From the NCBI GenBank assembly GCA_009602735.1, contig WELA01001035.1, forward strand, positions 295,284 through 324,947: DNA of 29,664 bases. The letters are read 5' to 3'. Shown here in pieces: positions 21,640 to 29,664 of this stretch. The position numbers were made by a program, and so were the translations under genes. The notes beneath the pieces were generated by a model. The model was not told where the DNA came from and ran no database searches. It saw only the letters and a program-made list of their open reading frames with translations. Source of the stretch: Mesotaenium endlicherianum. Taxonomy: Eukaryota; Streptophyta; Zygnematophyceae; Zygnematales; Mesotaeniaceae. Within the stretch, counting starts at the first letter, position 1; every line of letters starts with the position of its first letter.

Positions 21640-22870
21640 GTATTAACTTTGGGTGTAAATAAGAGCTATCATTATAGACGAGTATGCCAGGCGGAAAACG
21701 CAACCATGGGCGTATCCCATTAGGGTGTAGGCTGGAGAAAGAAAGAGCAACAAGACGTGCAAAAATGAGGGACAAAATAGTTGGGAAATATGGGTACAAG
21801 TAAGAGCTATCATCATAGACGAGTATTGATACATAGAAGTAGCTATATTCACAAGCCGATCAGAATTGCAAACAGAATAAGAACACAAATCTCACTATGA
21901 GCAAAAGTTGTGGTACGTAAAGTAGATATTTGGGTTTAAAAAGGATTAAATGTATAGAACGCCAAGCAATACGGCTTCTGTAGTAGTAGCTGCCAGTGGC
22001 TGCTACAATGAGGGCGAAGTATTGATATAAAAATGAAGCCACAACAAGTACGGGTGACGTGGTGTAGCGCAAAAATCTGGAGTGAAGTAGCTGACAGTGG
22101 GGGCTCTCTGTACGTTGAAGTAGCTTTCATGTACTCTTGGTCAACATTGGTAGGCAAATAATAGCGGATTATGCGAGAGAATAAGTACGCGGAAAGTAGC
22201 TGACAACGCTGGCTTATGGTACGCCAAAGTAGCTGATACTTTTGGGTAACGTAGTGTTACGCGTAAAGCAGCTAGTGTATGCGGAGTATGGATACGTCAA
22301 GTTCATACCGAACGACACGGCAGGGCAGTATAGCCCGCAGAAAGTTAGTTCTTAACAATCTAGTGGTACGCGTAAAGCACCTGACAGTGCCCGCGAAGTA
22401 GTTGTACGCCAAAAGTGAAAGAAGTTTAGCTAACAGCGCCAAAACACCTCACACTTTGAGCAAAGTACGAGGTACGCTAAAAAAAGCAGCTGACATTTGC
22501 GGGCGGGATATTGGTACGTTATATTAAATAGTTACGAATGATAAGGTGAAGTAATGGTACGCATATAACAGCGCACAACGCGGACGAAGTAATGGTTCGT
22601 AAAATAGTGCAAAATAGTAGCTATCAGTGAGGGCTCGTGGTACGCCAAAACAAAACCACTTTTGGGCTAAGTAGGGGTACGCGGCAAAAGGCTGACAATG
22701 CGGGCAAAAAATGGTGCGTCAAAGTCAGTCAAAGTAGCTGACTATCCAGGAAAAGCAGTGGTACGCAAAAAATAGCGTCACTCATGCGTAGTGGTACGCC
22801 GAAGTAAGCCAACACTCGGGACATGCATGAGCAAAGTTAGACGAAGTAGCGGTACGCGGAATGTACCTCA
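21640..22870 (+). repeat. Degenerate GGTACGC repeat array B
   Basis: About 1.2 kb of loosely repeated sequence. GGTACGC starts at 22218, 22365, 22471, 22556, 22639, 22676, 22760, 22793 and 22851, always on the plus strand. Between them recur AAGTAGCTGACA, GGGCGAAGTA and CGCCAAA. At the left end two ~25-base copies (about 21660 and 21798, one mismatch) share AAGAGCTATCAT and ATAGACGAGTAT. Spacing varies from about 33 to 147 bases, so it is an old or irregular array. No coding potential or known family is recognised. Confidence 0.7.
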
Positions 22871-23339
22871 CTGGGGGCGAAATAGTGCGGATGGGGCAGT
22901 CGTGTACGCACGCCTCGAGTATTCCTTGTACCACGGAGGAAGTATACAGTGAAACAGTGTTGCGCAAAAGTAGCTCGGAAGAGAAAAGAAAATCCTCACT
23001 TGTACACTCCCAGATTACTCCACTTCTCTTCAGCACCTTAGCTGTTGGAGTTTTCTCCTCACCGTTAATGCGGAAACGTAAGCTACCAGTACGCCCCATC
23101 CAGTTGTACGAAGAAGTACCTAACTTATCGCAGAACGAGAAACTATGGAAATGAGTAGTACAACTCTAACGCAGCAAGAAACTCACTTCTTGTTGTGAGT
23201 GAAAGAATGTCTCACCGTCATGGCTTGTATCGCGTAATAAAGTCTCTGTCCACGCTCAAAAGTTGTAGGGAAGGTTCTGATCTGCCTATTTTCAGTCATT
23301 TTCACCGCAATCCTTGTCAGAAACCATTTCAGAAGAGCT
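22871..23339. other. Spacer upstream of the RCC1-family gene
   Basis: This holds short open frames on both strands without recognisable domains. It probably includes the promoter and leader of the RCC1-family gene if its ATG is at 23340. No TATA box is clear. Confidence 0.35.
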
Positions 23340-26300
23340 ATGGGCAACCCAGAAGCTTCAAAAGTTCAGCTCCTGCCAACGGAATCGCAGGTAAATTTCG
23401 TAAGGCTTCTCAATAAAGAACGCTCTGGGCTTGACAATCTGTAAGTTCTATTGTCGTACCTAAGATCGAGGCAGCTGCACATAAAAATCGAGTGAGTGGA
23501 GCAGTCATTCACCTTCCCACCAACATAGAATCAGCCACGGGGCAGAATCACAACGAGGTGAATACTTTGCACGCAGAACGTGATAGGTGTAGGTGAGGCC
23601 CCTGCTATTTATTGTGCTTAAAATTGCCCCCTGCTATGCATATGCTTGAAAAAGCCACGGGAGTGACCAGAAAACATACCTCTTTGAAAGTTGTCGAGAG
23701 AATATATGTCGAAAATGCACATGGCGAGCAGTAGCGGAGGACCATGCTGGGAGGGGCCCTCACAGAGGACAGTTGGCGCATGCTAAAAGGCCAGCTTTCC
23801 TCTCACACTGCCACTGCTCTCTCCCATCGTCGTGCATGGGGAGGGACGCTAATCAAGGACGCCCCGCAGGCTAGGAGGGCTGCTCCATGCTTACTTACCC
23901 TACCTCATCTCTAAGCATATGATAAGACAGAGCCGCCCAGGACCAGGAAGCCAATTGCCCGACCCCACCCTTCTCGCCCCTCCCTCCTTCCTTCCTCCCT
24001 TCTTCCCTCCTCCCCTCCTCCCTTCTCCATTCTGAGACCCCCCCTGGTCCTCATCCAGCCATCTCCTGCTTGCAGGCAGCAGCAGCAGAAACAGCAGGAG
24101 CAGCAGCAGCAGCGGCGGCAGCCATAGCAGAAGCACCAGGGTGCTGAGCTTCGGCGACGGCAGCAGCGGAGCTCTGGGTCACGCGTTCGGCGAGTTTGGG
24201 AATGCGTACGAGCCCGAGGAGGTCGCTGGCCTGCCGCCAGATGTCACCAGAGTAGTGGCCGGCCACTACCACTCGCTGGCCATCACCGCCACGGGGGAGC
24301 TTTGGAGCTGGGGGAGGAACAAAGAGGGCCAGCTTGGCAGGAGGAGGGCCGCTCCCGGCACGACTCCTGGCAGCCCTGTCAGCCGGCCAGGTGTGCCCGG
24401 CGGCTGCGAGGAGGAGTGGGCGCAGGCGATGCGAGTGGAGAGCTTGGGCGGCGTGAGCGTGGTCGATGTGGCGGCGTCAGGCGTCGCCAGCATGGCAGTT
24501 GGCGGGGACGGGTCGCTGTGGGCGTGGGGGGCTTCCAAGAGGGGCCAGCTGGGGCTGGGTCAGGGGCGGAGCCGGGCGGCGGAGCCCCAGCGCGTGTCCG
24601 CCATCTCTCACAGGCGAGTGCTGCAGGTGCACTCGGCTCCCACACGTTCTGCTTCCTTTCTTGCTCTTTTCTATCTTTGACTTTCTTTTTGGTGCATGCT
24701 CATGCGTCAAGTTTCTCGCGTGCTCTACGTGTGCACGCCGTGTCCGTCCGTCCGCCCGTTTAGAACAAGCCCCGCCCCTTTCACGCCCTCCTTTGCGCCC
24801 CTTCTCTCGTCACAGCAGTCATCAATGCACACGGGAAGCCGTGACACTGATGCAAGCGCCGTCCCTCCCATCATCTCTCGACAGGTGTCGCTTGGCTGGG
24901 GCCACGCGCTGGCACGCACGGCCGAGGGGGAGCTCTATGCGTGGGGCTATGCCGCTGACGGCCGCCTCGGATTCTCACCCCAGCCTGTCGCTGGCTCGCA
25001 CCATGCCTCCCCCGGCACCTCCCAGGCGGAGTCCGACCCTTCAGGCTTGGAGACTAGGTCCAGGGACTGGGTGGTGCGGGCGGAGGAGCACGTGGCTCGG
25101 CGCATGGAGGAGGAAAAAGACGCCGTCCTTGTGTGGGAGCCTGCCGTAGTGGCAGCCCCGCGAAGCGCCAGGTGTGTGAAGGAGGTTGCTTGCGGATCCG
25201 ACCACTCCCTGCTCCTCACGGGTGATTCCCCCCCCCCCACCACCTTCCCCCTCCCCCTTCTCCCTCCTCCTGCCCCCCAAAAAGGCTCCTGGACAGAGAG
25301 GACTGCCGTGTTGGCAATCCCACTGGGAGATTTGTGCTCCTTTGGCCCGCAGAGGGAGAGAGGGTGAGCGAGGGGCCCATATGGCAGGCAGGCGGGTGGG
25401 CGGGCATGCATGGATGATGCCTTGTCATTAGGTTTGTATCTGCTTGCTTGCTTGCAGTTGTATCAGCACCGTTTATGATTGCATCTCGTGTTATACACTT
25501 CGGGGCAGAATCTGGCTGCCGAGTCAGCAAGCACAGTGCTCGCACCTGACTAAGCCGACAAGAGCGTTTGGAGCGTTGATGACGTGTGCCCCCTCTCCCT
25601 CCATCCACCTCCTCTTTCCCCTCCTCTCCACTCCCTGGTTAAGTTACCGCTGCCCAACATTCAGCGTCCCAACTTACAAAGTGACATGCAGAGAAATTGT
25701 TGTAAGTTGTCAGCATGTTGCCCGAACATCTGACGCACCGGGGACTTATTCTCTGCTCCTGTCTTCTCTGCTCGTGTCGTCCCTATGGCTTTCACCTACT
25801 GTCAGAAGACGGGCGGCTCTTCGCATTCGGAGACAACGGCTCTGGCCAGCTCGGCTACTCGCACGCAGAAGCTGACAGGTGGCACGCAGTGGACCTACGG
25901 CTGATGGGCCACGCGTGCAGGGTGACTTGCGTGGCAGCCGGCCTGGGCCACTCGCTAGCGACGGCTGTTCCTTTTTCAGACGGAGCAGCGAGCTCTAGTA
26001 CCAACCCTACTGGCAGCCAGGGGACAGCTGTCGTCTTCTCCTGGGGCTGGGATCTAGCCGGCCAGCTGGGCCGGACGCCAGGCGACAGCGGCACGAGCGT
26101 TCCAGGTGTCGTGCCTGCGTTGGCGGGAGAGGAGGTTGTCAAGCTCGGAGCGGCGCGCGCGCACTCGGCGGCGCTGACAGCTGGCGGCCGGCTCTTCACT
26201 TGGGGAAGCGGCAGAGGTGGCCGGCTGGGCTGCGGCAGCCAGAGGGACAGCCGCGAGCCCCAGCTGGTGGAGGCCCTGGAGGGATTGCACGTGTTGGACT

Positions 26301-26347
26301 TCTTCTGCGGCCTCGACCACACGCTGGTCCTCGTGGCCGACGATTGA
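23340..26347 (+). CDS. RCC1-family seven-bladed beta-propeller protein
   Basis: Proposed exons: 23340-23440, 24140-24626, 24885-25221 and 25806-26347 (TGA). Exons 2-4 are secure: they join in phase and encode seven RCC1 repeats, each with a blade signature (FGDGSSGALG, WGRNKEGQLG, WGASKRGQLG, WGYAADGRLG, FGDNGSGQLG, WGWDLAGQLG, WGSGRGGRLG), giving a complete propeller. Exon 1 (MGNPEASKVQLLPTESQ at its start) is a prediction: it is open, ends at a strong GTAAGT donor in phase 2, and fits the phase of exon 2. The length would be 488 residues. An insertion after blade signature 4 has an acidic/basic helix (EEHVARRMEEEKD) and VWEP. From memory this resembles a land-plant RCC1 family sometimes labelled UVR8-like, not the chromatin exchange factor RCC1 itself. 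Partner and role are unknown. The acceptor of exon 2 could lie anywhere from 24080 to 24140, because a (CAG)n tract precedes it. Confidence 0.85.
24076..24139 (+). repeat. (CAG)n tract at the acceptor of RCC1 exon 2
   Basis: CAG and near-CAG triplets follow a CT-rich stretch (23960-24070). Nearly every AG in it enters the frame in the same phase, so different acceptors would add or drop Ser-rich codons without a frameshift. The first AG (24074-24075) is in a different phase and would lead to TAG. Confidence 0.6.
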
Positions 26348-27988
26348 CCGGCAGCAGGCCGCGCCAGCTCCTCGTGGCAGACGGTTGAGCAGCTGAGGCT
26401 GTGTGTAGGGTTTAGCTCCAGGTTGTTGTTCTGGGGCCGGCGTGGGAAGTAGCTGACGTGCTCGAGCGCCTCCTATGTCCCCTCTTTGTTCCCCTGTGTC
26501 CCCCCTTTCCCTCCGGCCCTTGACTTGTACAGGCATTCCTCACGCGCCAGGGTTAAATCGTCACAATGTACAGGGGTTTTCAAGGAGCAAATTGAACTCA
26601 CAAGCTGGAATTTTGGGCCGAGAAGGTAGCCGCTTGTCTTGTACCGTCCACCTTGCTTGATTAGTGACAGGCAAATTAGTCAGAATGTTTCGAGAGGAAT
26701 TTCCACTTCCTTTATGGCGTATCAGCAGTACGACAATTTTGTTAGCAGTTGTGACGCCTTCCTGTGTTCGTTTTACCCAAGCCATCCGCGCGGTGCTGTT
26801 GGCTGCGGTTGGACGAGGAAGCAAGACGCGCACTCGGAGCATCTGTGATGATGTAGTTTGTCGGGGCAATCTGCAAAGTGGCATTGAGATTTAAGGTGGC
26901 TCAACGTGGTTGCTAAATGCATGCTTTTTTATGGGGTCAGCTTGAGGTCGGTGACGATGAGATTCTCTAAGGCCGATAAGCTTTCAGCAAAGAACCATGC
27001 ATGTATGACTTGGCAGGCATTCACTGAAACGTGCCTTTACAACTTGTGTCGCAGTTGCACTCGGAATCACAAATGAGCTGCTTAACAGCCTGATTGTCAT
27101 CCTTGAGAGCTTTCAGTATTTATTAGCAGCGGTAGTAAGTCGCATGGAGCATGCACATGTATAAGTAAGTAAGCTGGAAGTACGGCTGCATGTACAGCGC
27201 ATTCTTCCTCCACTGAAGTCCTCAGTTGATGGACAGCCGTAGCTGCTGCAGATCAACCTGATCGAAAGCTTTCTGCCACTCACTAGCACTCTGCAGCCGA
27301 TTCGGTTTTGCAGTTGATCAAATATTGTCCTCCTAGATTGGAAAGAAAAGTGTTGAGCAAAATTTCAAATAAGAACTTCTCTTGAGACCTAGTCTAGTAC
27401 GTCGTTGCTTAATACACGTCTTGACGGACAACATATATTGTGGTATTTGGGGTCCTGGTGGTCCATCATGCACATGGTATATCTGCTGTGGATAGACACA
27501 GGGGAGGAAGGGAGGCATATATCTCATACGAGCACAAAATAAAGAATTGCTCCTCATGTAGTATTACACGTACATTGGCGTTACATGGAAATCGGTACAT
27601 GCACCAGGGCTGCTGCTCACTCACCCTGTCTCTCTCCCTGCGCTGCTGTATGTACAAACTGTGTGTCTCTATACACGGATACCGAATAGCATCGACAGCT
27701 AATTCCCTCAGGACGCTTCAAAACCTTTTCATGCCAAGCCGTTCGTTACCCTTGAGAAGCGCAAAGCTAAGTTATAAGGTTTACAAGATTTGCAGATCTG
27801 CAAATCTTGCACTATTGGCTAGGTCTACGTATGCATGCGTGCAGCATCAGAGTGTGCCCAAGGGAGGCATTTTCTGCAGAGCGTGGACGATAAATTTCAG
27901 CCAAGTATTAGCTAACCACCGCCACGAGGGAGGGCAGGGGGCGTCTCTCACATGCGACTGGACTGCCAGCCTACGGATGCCACATCTG
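26348..27988. other. Convergent spacer between the RCC1 and capping-enzyme genes
   Basis: It contains the 3' UTRs of both genes. No further gene is recognised; the open frames have no domain signature. The one clear structure is the palindrome at 27784-27809. Confidence 0.4.
27784..27809. repeat. Perfect 26-bp palindrome
   Basis: CAAGATTTGCAGA is followed directly by its reverse complement TCTGCAAATCTTG with no loop and no mismatch. It lies about 180 bases past the capping-enzyme stop codon, in the convergent spacer. Confidence 0.9.
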
Positions 27989-28909
27989 CTAGTGCCCGTT
28001 CCCCTGATGCTCGGAGGGCGGAGTGGGGCTGTCTGGCACCGGCTGCTGCTGCCGCCGCTGCTGCTGTTGCCGCTGCTGCTGCTGCTGCTGCTGGAGCTGC
28101 TGCTGGTGGAGCTTCGCCTCCCTCTGCTTGGCCTGCGCCTCTCTCTGCACCGCCTCGTCCTTGGCCTTGTACATGGGGAGCTTGGTCACGCTCTCGATCT
28201 CCGCCAGAAGGTTCTCCTCCGTGATGTTGTCCTTGATGCTCCCCATCACCTGCGCGCGCCGACAAAGAGCGCACGAGCGAGCGAGCGCACGCACGCACAA
28301 GCGCGCACGTGCCAGCATCCTCCTTCGTCACGGCCAGAGCCAGGTGTCACGGAGCTCTGCCCCGAGTTGCACTGCACGCCCGAGCAGCTCTCGTGCAGAG
28401 GGGCCGACTCTAGAAACTCCGCACGCTGTTGATCGAGATTCTAACAAGCTTTGCAATGAAGAGAAGAAGTCGGGTTCCGAAGCACGAGCTCTGGGGGAAA
28501 GCCCCACGCCGGCGCACCTCACTTGGGCCACAGGGCCACTCAAGCGAGGGCCGTTGGTACGCGTGGCACTAACAACGGAACAACGTCGGCAGCGGCAGAA
28601 GGAGAGGCAAGGCAACAGCAACAAGCACAGGACACAGGTGCATGACTCGGCCAGGCAAGGCAAGGCAGCTGCTTCCAAGTAACCAGCAGCCAGGCGGGGT
28701 GGGCAGGCGAGCGAGCAGGCAGGTAGGCAGGCAGGCAGGCAGCAGGAAGCGCGGGCTCGCGGGGTGTGCCTTCTCGTAGACGCGCCACCCGTTGGGCGTG
28801 TTCTTGTCGGTGCGCTTGCGCATGTACACCCAGCGCTTGTCCTCGAAGCTCCACGTGCACTCAATGATCAGCGCCTGCTCGCCCTCCTCCTTCTTCGGCA
28901 CCTCCCCCC
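27989..28909 (-). CDS. mRNA capping enzyme, guanylyltransferase C-terminal part (partial)
   Basis: Two exons are recognisable on the minus strand: about 28909-28770 (5' boundary uncertain) and 28249-27989 (TAG stop). The first encodes LIIECTW, WVYMRKRTDKNTPN and VYEK; the second starts VMGSIKDNITEENLLAEI. This matches the end of the OB-fold domain of nuclear mRNA guanylyltransferases, which transfer GMP to the 5' end of new transcripts; the NITEE-LL-EI ending is closest to the plant type as I remember it. The lysine nucleotidyl site and upstream domains are not visible and should lie in exons beyond the right edge. After the family domain comes a charged Lys/Glu/Gln stretch and a 21-residue Gln-rich tract. 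The intron 28769-28250 appears to use a GC donor (AAG|GCACAC) with a normal AG acceptor. The gene converges on the RCC1 gene across 1.6 kb. Confidence 0.82.
28043..28105 (-). repeat. Polyglutamine-coding tract in the capping enzyme tail
   Basis: 21 codons, 17 of them Gln, interrupted by one Leu and three Arg, encoded mostly by CAG on the minus strand. The tract is in frame and followed by PVPDSPTPPSE and the stop. Confidence 0.85.
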
Positions 28910-29664
28910 CTGCGCTCCCCTCCCCCTCCCCCCCTCCACCCGAGCACCAGCAGCATCAGCACAGGCAGCAGCAGCACCAGCAGTATCAGCAGCAGCAGCG
29001 GCGGCAGCGGCAGCGGCAGCAGTGAATGCAGGGGATCCGTTTGAGCGGAGAGCATAGGCATCGGGGAAAGCATCAGGCAAGCCCCCGAATCTTGCATCGA
29101 TGAAGAATGTCGCTCCGAGTCATCGGTGTATGGAGTCCACTTTGATATTCTTTCAAGCGGGCAACGAGGGGGGAACACTAGCGGTGGGCGTGTAAGTGAT
29201 CTCGAGTGCGGGTGTCAGAGTGTGGGTGTGGGTGAATCTCAGCTGAGATGCGGGTGGGAGACTGAGACGATGCATCCCAAGCCAGCCTCAAGCACCGCGC
29301 TAACGGCGCCCGAGAACGAAGTCAAGGACTTGGCGTGTTGCCGATTCCAATTCTGGGAATCTTTTGGAACTTAGAGACGAGGTACAAAATTCCGGTGGAG
29401 AGTGCAACCCACCTTCTGTAGGGTACCAAACACGAGCCCCCATTTCTCTTTTCGAAAAGTGAGGCAGGAATGAAGAGGGGGGCAAGAAGGGGTGGGAGCC
29501 ACCAAAGAAGATGCCTGGCAACAAAGACTCGAGATCAAGGGGCAGAGGAAAAGCATATGCACCTGTGTGCATGCAAAAGGGCAAGAGAAAAAGGGAGAGG
29601 AAGAAGGCTGGGGAAGAAGAGGGCCAGAGGGAAGCAGAAGAGAGAGAGAGAGAGAGAGAGAGAG
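28910..29664. other. Unassigned right end with CAG/CTG array and (AG)12
   Basis: This should contain an intron of the capping-enzyme gene and perhaps earlier exons, but I recognise none. A CAG/CGG triplet array spans about 28948-29022. The window ends in (AG)12 at 29641-29664. Confidence 0.4.

Noticed and set aside
22861..23154. 97-codon plus-strand frame after the repeat array
   Set aside because: It has no recognisable motif or splice context and overlaps the end of the repeats; not supported as a gene.
23900..24136. Leu-rich minus-strand frame resembling a signal peptide or membrane segment
   Set aside because: It is the reverse of the (CAG)n acceptor tract and the CT-rich stretch before RCC1 exon 2.
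28023..28432. Plus-strand Cys-, Leu- or Ala-rich frames
   Set aside because: They are antisense to the Gln tract of the capping enzyme.

Overview
The window is nuclear DNA from a eukaryote. Every gene is split by GT-AG introns, the exons are GC-rich, and the introns and spacers are full of microsatellites. Three weak clues point to the green lineage, possibly a streptophyte alga. The RCC1 protein has the domain insertion I remember from a land-plant RCC1 family. The capping-enzyme C-terminus resembles plant capping enzymes. A transposon with Mutator-like architecture is present. The species is not identified. The left edge is a run of 13 C and the right edge an (AG)n microsatellite, so this may be one whole scaffold that broke at simple repeats.

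Layout. (1) 348-7477, minus strand: the first ten exons of a cytosolic M1-family zinc aminopeptidase (puromycin-sensitive type); its 3' exons lie off the left edge. (2) 7478-10270: a 2.8 kb spacer between divergent genes. It holds a 1.5 kb Mutator-like non-autonomous transposon (7785-9301) with ~180-bp inverted ends and a 9-bp near-perfect target duplication, followed by a degenerate repeat array with core GGTACGC. (3) 10271-20730, plus strand: a second copy of the same aminopeptidase with fifteen exons. Matched exons have identical lengths and splice phases, and the proteins are ~94% identical by hand count. Part of exon 3 is missing at an assembly join. (4) 20731-23339: 3' region and a long AT-rich spacer carrying a second, larger array of the GGTACGC repeat. 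(5) 23340-26347, plus strand: a seven-repeat RCC1 beta-propeller protein whose second exon is preceded by a (CAG)n tract of alternative splice acceptors. (6) 26348-27988: convergent spacer with a perfect 26-bp palindrome. (7) 27989-28909, minus strand: the last two recognisable exons of an mRNA capping enzyme guanylyltransferase, ending in a polyglutamine-rich tail. (8) 28910-29664: unassigned, with a CAG/CTG array.

The most notable features are the head-to-head aminopeptidase duplication with a transposon at its hinge, the unrecognised GGTACGC repeat family at two loci on one strand, and the (CAG)n acceptor ladder in the RCC1 gene. I saw no operon-like system, CRISPR array, rRNA or tRNA. The four genes encode housekeeping-type functions and have no evident shared pathway.
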